DNA of 64,000 bases, taken from Kingdonia uniflora. Its lineage: Eukaryota; Streptophyta; Magnoliopsida; Ranunculales; Circaeasteraceae. The position numbers and the translations under genes are program-made. The notes under the pieces are model-generated. The model searched no databases, was not told the origin of the DNA, and saw nothing but the letters and a program-made list of their open reading frames with translations. How positions within the stretch are numbered: the first letter of the stretch is position 1; each line of letters opens with the position of its first letter. Below are positions 1-11,059 of this stretch, one piece after another. The stretch spans positions 1,488,001 through 1,552,000 of the forward strand of contig JACGCM010001954.1 in the NCBI GenBank assembly GCA_014058105.1. The letters are read 5' to 3'.

Positions 1-830
1 GGTCTATTTGGTTATTTGAACATTTGTATTGTGTTTGTATGATAATAGACAACTTAGTCATCAAATAAACCAAATAGACCATTTATAGGTAACAAATAAA
101 AAATTATTGATAACAAATGACAAATCATAGTCAACAAATGACAAATCATTTTTTTAAGTACAAATGTTGTCTACTATCATACAAACACAATACAAATGTT
201 CAAATAACCAAATAAACCATTGAAAGTTAACAATGGACAAATCATTGATGACAAATGACAAAACATAGTCAACAAATGGCAAATTGTTTTTTTAAGTACA
301 AATATTGTCTACTATCATACAAAAATAATATAAATGTTCAAATAACTAAATAGACCATTGATAGTTAACAAATGACAAATTATAGATACAAATCATAGTC
401 AACAAATGACAAATCGATTTTTTAAGTACAAATGTTGTCTACTATTATATAAATACAATACAAATATTCAAAGAACCAAATAGACCATTGATAGTTAACA
501 AATGACAAATCATAGGTAATAAATGATAAATCATAGTCAACAAATAACAAATTATTTTTTTAAGTACAAATGTTGTCTACTATCATACAAACACAATACA
601 AATGTTCAAAGAACCAAATAGACTATTGATAGCTAATAAATGACAAATCATATATAACAAATGACAAATTATAGTCAATAAATGCCAAATCATATATAAC
701 AAATGACAAATCATAGTTAACAAATGAAAAATCCAGTATAATAAATGAATAAATGTGTTTTTAAGAACACATATTGTCTACTTACAGACAATTACAATTT
801 ATTTGAACCAAATTGATCATTCACTTACAT
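1..830. repeat. Tandem array, about 130-140 bp unit
   Basis: A degenerate tandem array. The landmark gttgtctactatcatac recurs at about 166, 304, 434 and 572, and a worn copy lies near 774, so the period is about 130-140 bp and then longer. Each unit combines a unique part (tttttaagtacaaatgttg, then caaatgttcaaataacc) with a variable number of short aacaaatgacaaatcata words. The first 53 bases carry the same unit in inverted orientation. The array leads into the Ulp1-type transposon gene and may be its terminal or subterminal region; that link is inference. Confidence 0.85.
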
Positions 831-1150
831 CAAATGTTGTATATCTACAAAACAAATAATATATAACGAATGATATATCATAGATAACAAATGATAAATA
901 TTTGATAACAAATGCCAATAATATACAACGAATGATATATCATAGATAACAAATGCCAAATCATATATAATAAATAATATATATTCGATAACAAATGCCA
1001 AATCATATATAACAAATGACAAATATATGATAACAAATGTCAAATCATATATAAGAAATGATAAATTAATAATAATCCAACTATACAGACCAACCATTCT
1101 AACAAATATGTAGCATACGAATGACAAAGAAGATATAACAAATGAGAAAG
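600..1150. repeat. Short AT-rich repeats built on aacaaatgacaaat
   Basis: Dense, imperfect repeats of a word of about 20 bases (aacaaatgacaaatcatata and variants). The same word is scattered at lower density through the introns of the neighbouring gene to about 7,000, which ties this whole left region together as one element family. An apparent minus-strand reading frame at 825-1127 is only the translation of this repeat. Confidence 0.75.
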
Positions 1151-1184
1151 ATTAAAGTTTCTAAATGGATGTTAAAATTTCTAA

Positions 1185-1625
1185 ATCTCCTCCGGCTGAA
1201 CTCTCAGCCTCAATATGTCATAAGAAATTATGTAACGGCATTCATTACCGTCTATCAGATCTATAAATTTTATTCCCCTTAGGAGATTGTTCATAAAGAC
1301 AAGCATATAGACCCTGCAGTCATGAGTATTTTGTTGTATTGGACATTTCCCAAAATGAGTTATTTATTTAGTGTTTAGACCATAGTCATTTACCTCTAAA
1401 CCAGTAGGTGGACTACTAGATCAGCAAAATCCCTCCCTATCAACATTTTTGGGAGGATCGTTGATATCTGATCTTCAATAAGTTGGTGTCCAGGAGATAA
1501 CTTCTTCTTCTTCCGTGCATTTGCAATTTTCGTATTCCCCAATGAATCGTAGATGCATATTTTTTTTGCCTTAAAGGACACGACACAAAGGACTCAGTGG
1601 CTGTCATTGATATTCCAGGGAATGA
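1185..1625 (-). pseudogene. Ulp1/C48 protease catalytic domain (C-terminal), inactivated
   Basis: On the minus strand the frame through 1620-1396 reads NDSH*VLCVVSFKAKKICIY, then DSLGN. This is the family's His-Trp strand followed by the conserved YDSL turn, with the Trp codon now TGA. Further down (about 1330-1190) THDCRVYM followed by a helix is the catalytic-Cys motif, normally D-C-G-V. Here the Gly is Arg. The open part is 61 residues (1581-1396). The His and Cys are present but the stop and the Gly change argue against activity. Confidence 0.7.
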
Positions 1626-2689
1626 TTATTAATTTTGAATTGACCACTTTTAAATCTCCTCGATGGATGCAATTAGAAACTATATGATCCTATTGTATAG
1701 ATGTAATTTATTCCCAAATTAATTTCTTCTTCAATTCCACAACTTCTGAAGAGAACATATTACAAGTTCAGAGATTGAAAGCCCTACCAATATATTGAAA
1801 GGCAAAAAGATCGGCCAGCACAATCCTTTCTTTATCTGGGCGGGCACGATGTTATGTGTCAAAATATTGAATCAGGGCTTTAATGTTCACATCAATGACC
1901 TGAACAGAAAAAGAAAATGACAAATTAGATAACAAAAATGATAAAGTTCAATATTACAAATGACAACAATGACAAAACTAATGATAAAGTGCAAGGGAAT
2001 AAATGACAGACAATTTGAAAACAAATGGTAGAGACTCTTGTACAAATTATAGAGGAAAAAAATATGATATAAATACCTCATTGTCCAACTATTACTTTAG
2101 ATATAAGGTGTAGAGAGCGTTAAGGCAGATAGTTTATTCACCTATTATCATAAAGGTACTCCTATTGTCTTTCTTAGCTTCAGGAGATAATTCATCTTTC
2201 CTCAGTGACCAGACTTGGTCCACCTAGTTTTTTTCATCCTCGGAGATGGGTCTTTGAATCAAAGATTTTAATAAAACTCCCAAGAGAAGCTCGTTAAGAT
2301 GAGCATGTAATTGGTTCATTCGACAAACCATTATAAAGACTCTTTCATTAATTTCATCATCAGTTAGTGCATGCCTCTTTTTTAAGATAACATCCACTTC
2401 TGACTCCATTAAAACAAGCTGGAACAGATATGTCAAAATAAGAAAATGAAATATAAATGTGCTTATTACTTGAGATTGAGTAATAAATCAGTTGTTTGGT
2501 TTAAAAGTACTTCATGCATTGGTCTGGTTAACAACCATTTCTTTTATTACTTACTCAGGGTCTGGTTTATTTTGTGAATTTTTATCATCATCATCCTTGT
2601 CTTCAACCACCTCCTCTTTATTCTATTCTACCTCCTCTTTACCCTCTTTACTCTATAAATAAATATACTACCAATGATAAGAGTGATAC

Positions 2690-3230
2690 AAGATATGGGA
2701 AACTAACTAGAATTAAATAAGAAGTTACCAGCAACGAAATGATAAGTTACCTGACTAGCTTCACCAACATCTTCCTTCTGGTGGGAGATTACTACATCAG
2801 TTTGTGCAACCTTTATAGTTTGTTCCTCGACATATACAGCAGTTGTTTGGTCTGCACTAGCCTGTAAATAAACATACTGCAAATGATAAGAGTGATATAA
2901 GATATGGGAAAATAAAAGAAGAAAATGAGAAGTTTCCAGCAAAGAACAAATAAGTTACCTGACTAGCTTCATCTTTAGTTCTTTTAACTTCCAGAGTCTG
3001 TTCCTCGACAGATAAAGCAGTTGTTTGGTCAGTACTTGCCTATAAATAAACATACTACAAATGATAAGAGTGATACAAAATATGCCAAAATAAAAGAAGA
3101 AAATGAGAAGTCAATAGCAAACAAATGATAAGTTACCTGATAAGCTTTACCAACAACTTCCTCTTGGTTGAAGAATACTATATCAGTTTTTGCTACGTCT
3201 GCAACCACCATAGACTGTACAACAAATCTT
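2690..3230 (-). repeat. About 190 bp exon-plus-intron unit, three tandem copies
   Basis: Three consecutive copies start near 2700, 2900 and 3080. Each has the intron-like words gatatgggaaaataaaag and caaatgataagttacctga, followed by an exon encoding variants of QASADQTTAV and VGEASQVTYH on the minus strand. Exon and flanking intron are duplicated together, so this is DNA-level duplication. It lies in the linker between the N-terminal domain and the protease. Confidence 0.7.
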
Positions 3231-4052
3231 AAAGAAGAAACAAATTAAAAAAATTTATATAAATAGCTCAATACAAACAAATATTAGTAACTTGAGGTTA
3301 TGAATCCTCTTCTTCAGCAAATACCTCATTGGCATGTTGTGCATCTTTTTTTCTATTATAATACACTACTACAGTTGGTGGTTCTGAATCCTCTTCTTCA
3401 ACAACTTGAGGTTGTTCTTCTTCATATTTAACATTCTCCTCGACATCATTCTTATCATTATTATCTTTTTTGTCACCCTGCTTCTACTTCACATACAACA
3501 AATAATATGATCAAAGACATCAAGATATGAAAGTTCTGGAAAAAAGAATTACAAAGAAAACCTCATAAATGCCCAAAACATTTTGAACAAATAACAGACT
3601 TCTAAAGAAATAGAAAATTGCATAAAGTAAATACCAATATTTTGAAAAACAAATGTCAAATAATATCATATAAATGATAAGAAATAGTAAACGGATGATA
3701 CCTTTAGAAGACCACCACCATATTCGGATGATATCACTTCCAAATTAACTTCAACATCATCATCTACCATTAAATATTTTACCACCTCCAATCCCTCTCC
3801 AGGCGCAACTTGCTGAAGCAAATTTTCTGCAGTTGATTGAATATTTTTTAAGTTCTGAGAATTCTGCCCGTCTCTTCCTTGGCACTCTATTAGCCAAGCC
3901 TTTCTTGGGGATCTTAGGGATTAAGGCTTTCAATTAGATCAGTGGGACATGATCAAATTGTTCATCAGTGAAAGCTTCTTTCTTCGTGCCTTCAACCTTT
4001 TTCTTCAATGGCACATCAGCTTCTTCTGCCTTCTTGTTCTTCTTGTTGGCAT

Positions 4053-4445
4053 TCAACTTCTTCTGCCACTCCCTCTTACCTTTTTTCTTCTCTTCAATCT
4101 TTTCATTTTTTTTGTTGCCAGGTTCTCGGCTCCATCTTCTTTCTCATTGCTTCTTTCTTGCTTGCGTTTCGCAGTTTTCTCAGGAGTAGAGACTGGTAAT
4201 TCCCAAGAAGTGGAGTATCTCCAAGTGGTAGAGTACTGTCTCCCACTGTAGACATCGAAATTCATTCCAACATTTTACTATGGTTATGTAACATTTTTCC
4301 ATGCTCCTCCAACTGGGAGCATACCCTAACCACTACAGCTCTGATCTTAGTGGCAGAAGAACTGCTACCTATTGTAGGTGCACTAATTTTAGGTGTAACG
4401 ACTACAGGTACACCGACTGCAGGTGTACCAATTGCAGGTGCTTCA
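4053..4445 (-). pseudogene. Low-complexity linker: V/P/G repeats plus basic segment
   Basis: On the minus strand, about 4445-4365 encodes repeats of the type APAIGTPAVGVPVV from a 15-18 base DNA repeat (gcaggtgtacca and variants). It continues through an EEHGKMLHNHSKML stretch into a Lys/Arg-rich segment (4265-4053, for example TKKMKRLKRRKKVRGSGRR). The basic segment resembles a nuclear localisation signal. The Phe/Leu-rich frames on the plus strand here are its shadow. Confidence 0.5.
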
Positions 4446-4920
4446 ATTTGATTTCTCTGAAATATTCAAAAAGATGACGATGACAAAGGGCAACTTAGAA
4501 ATGACAAAAAATACTCTAACAATGATAATAGGTATACAACAAATGATAAAAAAGAACTTCATAATGACAGAAAAATCAAACAAATGACGAGAGGAGATTA
4601 AGAAATGCCAAATCTAAACAAATAAAATGATATTAAACATAAATTTAATGACAATGAAGTAATAAAATAAATCAATCATACAAAGAATAAAATATTACTA
4701 TGGCCTCTTGCACAAGACCTTGCTACATGTCAGTCTCAGACGGCTTCATAGCTATTACCAACAATTTGGAGTTAGCAAAAAACTTTTTGAACGTCACAAT
4801 TTGGCGACGCTTAAAGGATATCATCCTCCATCCTTGTAGCTTAGGGAACAAATGTATGGATACTTGAATTCTTTGAAGCATCAGGCTAGGAATAGAAAGG
4901 AAAGTTCATATCATCAACAC

Positions 4921-5676
4921 CTAGGTACATCTGTGCAGTGATAAAGTTTTATTGGATTTTTTACCAGCGGCCGATCGATAATGGGCAAACTCCACTATTT
5001 GACTGTACAAGAAATTATACACCTGTTCAGCCCTGGGGAATCTGCTGAACTGATCTAGATCATCTACCAGATCAACATACTTCACCCAAACGTTTCTCCC
5101 CTTGTTCGGGAGGATAAATGATAGTATAATTTTTAACAAATTTAATCAAAGAACATCTTCTGCAAAACTAATTAACACAATGTAATGATAAGAACCTTAG
5201 AATATAATGAACCAAAAATAGCAAATACAATACAAATATTGGAGGGGTGAGAAATATAATGAAGAACGATGATAAAGAAGACAAAACAAATGACAAATTA
5301 GAGCCTTACTCTGATGTCTTTCTAATTTTGCTTGTTTTAAAGCATCATCAATTTCCTTCAACCCTTATATATTCTTCTTCTTGGGGAATCACCTCATTTT
5401 AAAACTTGCCATATCCTCAAGATCAACAAATAATAACTCATTTGCAATACGAGAGACACGTAGCCCCAAAATCAGGCAAACATGAATGGGTTTCATCTGA
5501 ATTATCGTCTCCCCAAATTGGAACTTCATATCACCGAGATGACGATCGAATATTTCCACAACCAACGTCGACATCGCCGTTATTAGATCAATCAACAATA
5601 AGGGTGCAAAACAGGTGGCATGAAGAGCACTCTTCTCCTCTTCAGGCAGAGCTGCAAACATTTTGTAAAGTCCCAA
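4921..5676 (-). pseudogene. DUF1985/plant-mobile-like N-terminal domain
   Basis: Two minus-strand pieces. The first, 5676-5389 (95 aa), has the family-like string FGETIIQMKPIHVCLILGLR, an F-x-I-x-L/hydrophobic-LGL pattern. The second, 5139-4921, has VDLVDDLDQFSRFP, which fits the DLVDDLxxFxxFPWG strand of these domains with the Trp-Gly lost. DUF1985 domains are found in plants together with Ulp1 domains in transposon-carried genes, which supports the family call. Function unknown. Confidence 0.6.
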
Positions 5677-5810
5677 ACCTCTACACTGAGAGGTATAATT
5701 TTTAGCATTGGAGGTGCCCTTCTTAGCTCAACCCTCCTGTGTTTGGTTCTCCTCGTTAACTTGTTCATTCACTTCTTTATCAGACTTCATTGCAGAAGAT
5801 GAATAAAAAA

Positions 5811-6395
5811 AAGACTTTGATCAAACACCTGGTAGGCAGTAGTCACACAAATGATTTTCCACTGATATAACACGAAAAATACACACGCACACGATGGGTA
5901 GAATCATGACAATTTTGAAAAAATGGTTTGTGTAACCGAGACGGTTTTTAAGGTTGTCAATCACACACGATTTGTAGAATCTGGACGGTTTTTACGATTT
6001 TTGCGACTTTGCAGTGATTGTGTAAGAAGAAAATGTTTGAGGAATGGAGATGGTTTTTGGCACCAAAAGGCAGATGAACTCGTGTGAATCGCACGTGTTA
6101 CCTAAGCTTAAAGAATAGTAAACAAATGCCAAATAATATAACTGATGGTGAAAGAGTCTGCATGAGCCAATATAATTAATGTTTAAACGTATGACAAATT
6201 GGTTTTATCAAATAACAACAAATGCATGTAATGGTGATAGGGTCTGCCTTACACGTCTCAAAATAGTAATAACATGTGTAGATCGAGGAACGATTAAAAT
6301 TGGACACGTGGAGTGAGAATAATATTTTTAAATGATTTTGAACTTTTTTTATTATTAATTATGAAGTGACATTCGAACTAGTGGAGCCCAGGGCC
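5811..6395. repeat. Direct repeat copy A (non-coding, transposon flank)
   Basis: This segment and 6736-7145 are diverged direct copies. Shared landmarks in order are a gatcaaacacct/aatcaaatactt start, ggtaggcagtagtcacaca, acggtttttacg, gatggtttttggc, agatgaactcgtgtgaa, ggtgaaagagtctgc, gtgacatt and gtggagccca. It sits just upstream of the Ulp1-like gene's start, so it may hold its promoter or the transposon's subterminal region. Confidence 0.7.
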
Positions 6396-6735
6396 TTACC
6401 TATTACCTTACCTGTGGAGCCCACGGCCTAGAAACCTACTTTAATATTTAAGCAGTTGATATTTTTTGAACAAATGGCAAAGTTGTATAAAACAAATGAC
6501 AAAGAAGATTGAACAAATAGAAAAGTTATATTACACAAATGATAACAAGCTGTTACCAAATGACATAGATGTCTGAAAGAATGCCAGAGTTGAACTAAAT
6601 AAATGACATATTTGGGTTTGCAGCAGCCGCGCAGACGATTTTCCATCGTTTGTTCCACAAGTTGAGTAGAGTAGAGTACCATCTACAGGAGTTATGAGTA
6701 CCATCATTTCCTCCATACCCAAGGAGTAGAGTACC

Positions 6736-7145
6736 AGTCTTTAATCAAATACTTAGTAGGCAGCAGTCACACAGACGGTTTGTGACAAATAATCAGGACG
6801 GTTTTTTGCGGTTGAGTAAGAAGAAGAAACTGTTCAATGAATCGGGATCGTTTTTGGCTCCAAAAACTAGATGAACTCCTGTGAACCGCAAGAGATACTT
6901 AACCATAAACAATGAGAAATAGTAACAGAATTGGTGAAAGAGTCTGCCTTCTTATAAATAATAAATATGTTTAAAGGTAGGACAAAATGTACTAAAACAA
7001 ATGACAAGGTAGTTCATGAGATGGTGATAATGTTAGCCTTCCTCGTACACATGGCTTGATATAATAGTTTTAAATGAGTTAAATAATTTTTTACAATTTT
7101 TTATTATGCCGGATGTGACATTTGTACTTGTGGAGCCCAAAAATA
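6736..7145. repeat. Direct repeat copy B
   Basis: Second copy of the repeat at 5811-6395, about 170 bp shorter. The order of landmarks is kept, including the terminal gtggagccca. The spacer between copies (6396-6735) carries more aacaaatgacaaag words and a second gtggagcccacggcc, so part of copy A's end is itself repeated near 6413. Confidence 0.7.
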
Positions 7146-7320
7146 GGTGGTTGTCTGCTGTAATATTACAACTTTAGTAGGGGCAAATATGGTTTTTCCT
7201 CTTGCCATTATCGATTTTGAAATTTATTGTTCCCTGGGTCTAATTTTGTAAAGATGGCAAAAACTAGTATTTATTCTCATAATTTTAATTTTCTTAGTAA
7301 AGCAACTCCTAACATTAGTA

Positions 7321-7827
7321 TTGTATGAATTGCTAGGAAAATACAATCTTGGTGATTCGGGATATACAAATGAATCAGGAATTCTAGCCCCTTATCGTAA
7401 TTCACGATATCATCTGAATGAACACATAGGTTGTAGACCTCAAACGCATAAAGAGTTGTTCAATAAGCGTCATGCATCTCTTAGGAATACAATTGAGCGA
7501 GCGTTTGGAATACTAAAAAAATGTTTTTCATTGTTGTCAACTGACTCGTGGTTCCCATACAAAATTCAAGTCAGGATAACACTTGCTTGTTTTGTGCTGT
7601 ATAATTTCATTATGGGGGTTGATCCAAATGACCCGATAACTCTAGAAGCTAGTAATGATGATCAAGCTCCAGCACAAGATACGATTCCAAGGCCTACTGC
7701 TTCTAGAAGCCAATCAACTACGTATAAGGAAGACCAGAACCGTTGGGCGAACTTCAGATATAACTTTGCGACACAAATGTTCAACGTTTATATGAACCAG
7801 AGATATAACCAATCAAATGTCGCATAG
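7321..7827 (+). pseudogene. PIF/Harbinger transposase, C-terminal part (DDE_Tnp_4)
   Basis: A 168-residue frame. Residues 6-30 carry the GDSGYTN...LAPYRNSRYHL block and residues 42-68 the ELFNKRHASLRNTIERAFGI block of HARBI1-like transposases. The Asp of GDSGY and the Glu of IERAF correspond to the second and third catalytic acids. The N-terminal half with the first Asp is absent, since upstream sequence (7160-7320) has no matching frame, so this is a truncated and presumably dead copy. The Met at 7321 is simply the first in the frame. The C-terminal tail (RWANFRYNFATQMFNVYM) looks like a normal end for the family. Confidence 0.88.
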
Positions 7828-8039
7828 TTGTTGTTTTATGTTATTCTTGTGCTATTATTATTTCATAATTCAACTTACATGTTTGCATTTTCATTATATA
7901 AAATGAAGCTTGACATAAATTTTGTTCGTCTTGTAATTATTATAAAATTATCATGTTAAATATCTTTATGTAACATCTTGTAACTAGATATTGATGAATT
8001 TATCTGTCATTTTACTCATATCATCATATAAATAGAGAT

Positions 8040-8330
8040 GGCCGAAAGAATTAACTGGGACTCAAATATGGACGATGGTCTGATTGAGTCTTTAGTTGAG
8101 TAAATCAAGGCTAGAAAAAAATGGTCGAGCTTGGGATAAATCTGTATGGGAACCTGCTAAAAATGTTGTCTTCAGCAAGTCTTAGAAAGTTGTTGGGAAG
8201 TCCCATATGAAGATTCGTCTTTGTACTCTGCAGAAGGAGCTAAAGGGATTCAATGAGTTGTTGAATAAAAGTGGATTTGGATGAGACTACATGAAGAACA
8301 CCGTGACTGTATCTGTTACATGTTGGGATG
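8040..8330 (+). pseudogene. Myb/SANT-like (Myb_DNA-bind_3 type) ORF, degraded
   Basis: Starts with MAERINWDSNMDDGLIESLV, which has the W-x(n)-D-x-x-L/I-I-x-x-L spacing of plant Myb/SANT-like proteins. After stops and a frameshift it resumes as LQKELKGFNELLNKSGFGWD, matching the K-x-L-L-x-x-SGFGWD end of the same domain. PIF/Harbinger elements carry a second Myb-like ORF needed for transposition, so this is probably the partner ORF of the transposase just upstream. The order and same-strand arrangement support that, though the two could be independent remnants. Confidence 0.6.
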
Positions 8331-8339
8331 AACTTCTAT

Positions 8340-9640
8340 TTGATAAGGTTCAATCTTATTATATGTTCTTACTATTTAATTATTACATTTAACTATTTAA
8401 TATATTTTCTAGCCGTCTATGAATGTTATTTCCCACTTGAAAAGACTACCAATTGTTCCACTAAATTACTACTGAGAAGCATCTGAGTATAAATAAGCGT
8501 GAGATCATGAGGAATACTACTAGGAATATTTTCAGTTAATTCCATCTGCTGCCATGTTGTCTTATTTATGTTGGGTTTTTTTAGAAATTTTACATCCTAT
8601 ATGATCAGCAAGTATCCCATATAGCTTTAAGATCCTCAGATCTAATCCTTCTAGTAGGGGTTTTCTAGGCTCCATTTCTATCTCCAAGTACTTCAACTTT
8701 AGAGTTTTGTTGCAGACCAGATTGAATGGTAATGTTGGAGCTGAATTTTTGTCTTAGAATCCCTATATCCAGCCATGGATTTTGCCATATACTAGTTTTT
8801 TTACCATTGCCGATGATAACTTTGCAATACAGCAAAGTCCCTTTTTTTTAATAAGGAATCTCCATGCCCAAAATGGTTTAGAATGGACATATCTACATCA
8901 GAGAGTGGATAGTAGTCTTGTAAAGAGTTGTAATTGTCAGATGGACATATCTACATCAGAGAAACCGCGACCAAGAGAAGTCGGTGACTTTGTCAATTGA
9001 AAGGAGTCCACTTCTGCCCATCCTAGTGTTGACAGTTTTACAGATGACGAATTATTTGCGGGCCTAACTTCACCTGGGATAACGTCACCGGGAACGAGCC
9101 AGATGAATTACAGGCTTATAACTAGCAAGCAAATGGTTAGGAATTAGGATCTTCTTATCAGCTTAGGTCAGGAGCGACTTGGGGCAACATATTAGTCATC
9201 TCAGAGTCTCTATAGGGAGAGGAATCATGGGATGCCTTGGTAACAAGGGATGTATTTCGGTGAGCATGACATTGCACCAATGAGTAATATGGTTTGGTGA
9301 TTTGAATTATCGAATATGTATTCTTCAAGATCTTTTTAGTGTAAGAAGGGTTGAAGAATATGTATTCTCTACTTTCCTCTTCGGCTCCACACAAATGATA
9401 ATATGCTCAGTCTATTTTGCCAATTCTTACTAAAAAAAATACCTTGTTTTTAGTCTGTCTCTAAGTGCCAGCAAAAATTTAAAGAACTGTCTAGGGATTG
9501 CATCCTTATCAGAGATTAAATTTTACCAGTCAGGGGCAGGATGAGTTCTTCTCATAACATTCCATGTTGATTTTGTTGTAAAGGCTCCATTTGAGTTTAA
9601 CTTTCATACCATTTTCTCTTCTACATCATTTTTACAAGGA
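8340..9640. other. No recognisable gene; decayed sequence between PIF and LINE remnants
   Basis: AT-rich sequence with short frames only. A frame at 9001-9130 reads TDDELFAGLTSPGITSPG, a low-complexity stretch that could be the tail of the Myb/SANT-like protein, but I cannot support it further. The short frames at 8782-9000 and 9158-9394 show no family motif. Confidence 0.4.
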
Positions 9641-10840
9641 GGAGACAGAAGTTTGATCCCAGTTGGTTTAATCAGATCTAGATCTTCCGGATGGAGGAAG
9701 CGTGGAAGAAGCCTGATTTCATTACCGTCACTCACTTTTGCATTTTGCAAGTATTCACAGAATCACAGGTAGCTATGTTGTGGAAATTAAGGTCTAAAAC
9801 TCTTAAGTCAATCCATAAAGCTTGCCAAATATAAGTATATTTCACATCTCCAATACCGCTTTACAGTGTTTGATGGCAAAAGCTCTTTCTAAGGATAAAT
9901 CTTCATGTCCATGAGCAACCATTAGGTATCTCAGCAGCCCAAAAGGACTTAGTCTTCAGGTAATTAGTTTTGATCCAATTTTACCAAAGGTTAGATGATC
10001 CAGCAACTAAAGTCTATAGTGTTCTCATCATTATTGAGTTAATACCCAATCATCCTTTCTTTATTGGTAGGTATACTTCAGACCATGCTACTGCAACACG
10101 ACTTCTTTTGTTTTCTTTCCACTCCCTAAGAATGATCTGAACATTTGTCCACTTTTTTTATTGGCGGCCTCACGAATATCAAAACACCCAGCCCAATAAA
10201 AAGTGTATGAGCTGAAAACACTATGTATCAACTCCAATCTCCCTCCTTAGAAAGTTGGTCGTTTGAAATAAAACAGCTGTGATAAGGCAAACCTTCAAGT
10301 TGCTGCTAAGGAAGATGGATCTTGGTACTTAGGGGTTATTCCAATTCCATCTGAGTGTTCATGGGCCTGGAAAATTATCTGGCAATCTTGAAAGTTGGCA
10401 AAAGAGTTTGCGCTTCATTTAATCGGAGATGGTGCTTCAACTTCCTTCTGGCATGACCCCTGGCACTCAAAAAAATTACTATTCCCCAGCTTTAGAAAAT
10501 GATATAGATATAATTCGTATCTTCACATCAACTCTAAAGTGTCTAAGTTTATCTCGAATGAGCAATGGGTAATCCCTAATCACATCAGAAACATGCTCGG
10601 TCCTGAGATTATTCCTAACCTGCCTTAAGTTGTTTGCCCCAGTACCATAGACAAGATTGTATCTAAAGGGGAGTTCACTACTGATGCCACCTATTACAAG
10701 CTAAGACGTGTGAGAGCTTCAGATAAATTTTTTGATGTGCTGAACTAGCTCAGTGCTTCCAGGCATGCTATTATTTCTTGGAGAATGATGATAGACTGCC
10801 TTCCTACTCAAGACTGTCTTATCCAAAAGAGAGTCCAAGA
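9640..10840 (+). pseudogene. LINE (non-LTR retrotransposon) 3' part: RT tail and zf-RVT region
   Basis: Degenerate plus-strand coding with stops and frameshifts. About 9915-9960 resembles the RYLG-x-PLSPKGLSLQ region, and about 10160-10200 FL.GGLTNIKTPSP. At 10415-10472 there is LIGDGASTSFWHDPWHS, the hallmark of the segment after the LINE reverse transcriptase. The frame at 10690-10835 (YYKLRRVRASDK ... WRMMIDCLPTQDCLIQKRV) matches the zf-RVT region at the C-terminus of plant LINE ORF2. No endonuclease, ORF1 or poly(A) tail is visible, so it is a truncated relic. Confidence 0.75.
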
Positions 10841-11059
10841 AAATCCCGACTACACCCCGCCCCATTTAACTATTTTGCTAAGGCCCTATCTTCCCCTTGA
10901 TAATTGGGGGAAAACCCCCTTCTTTACCTTAATCTCTCACTCTCTTTCTTATCTCTTCGCCTCTTTACCTACAATGTTATCATACATAATGATATTTTTT
11001 TCATGCTAATTCATAGCCTTACAAGTTACAACTATGGATTAAGATATTATGGTAAATAT

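Larger units (their letters stand above)
1185..5720 (-). pseudogene. Transposon-borne DUF1985/Ulp1-like protease gene, broken, multi-exon
   Basis: A minus-strand gene read from about 5700 down to 1185. In order it shows an N-terminal DUF1985/plant-mobile-like domain (5676-5389, continued near 5139-4921), a Val/Pro/Gly repeat (about 4445-4365), a Lys/Arg-rich block resembling a nuclear localisation signal (4265-4053), an acidic Glu/Asp-rich region (about 3480-3300), duplicated small exons (3215-2690) and a C-terminal C48/Ulp1-like protease (1625-1185). The reading is split by AT-rich intron-like gaps and stops. In plants this architecture is typical cargo of Kaonashi-type MULEs. Ulp1 enzymes remove SUMO or related modifiers, but the role of the transposon versions is unknown. 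No MURA transposase is visible, so assignment to MULE rests on the cargo only. Confidence 0.7.

Noticed and set aside
825..1127. 100-residue minus-strand frame rich in FVIYDL repeats
   Set aside because: It is the translation of the aacaaatgacaaat repeat and has no independent coding signature.
3949..4251. Three plus-strand Phe/Leu-rich frames resembling membrane proteins
   Set aside because: Shadows of the Lys/Arg-rich segment of the minus-strand transposon gene.
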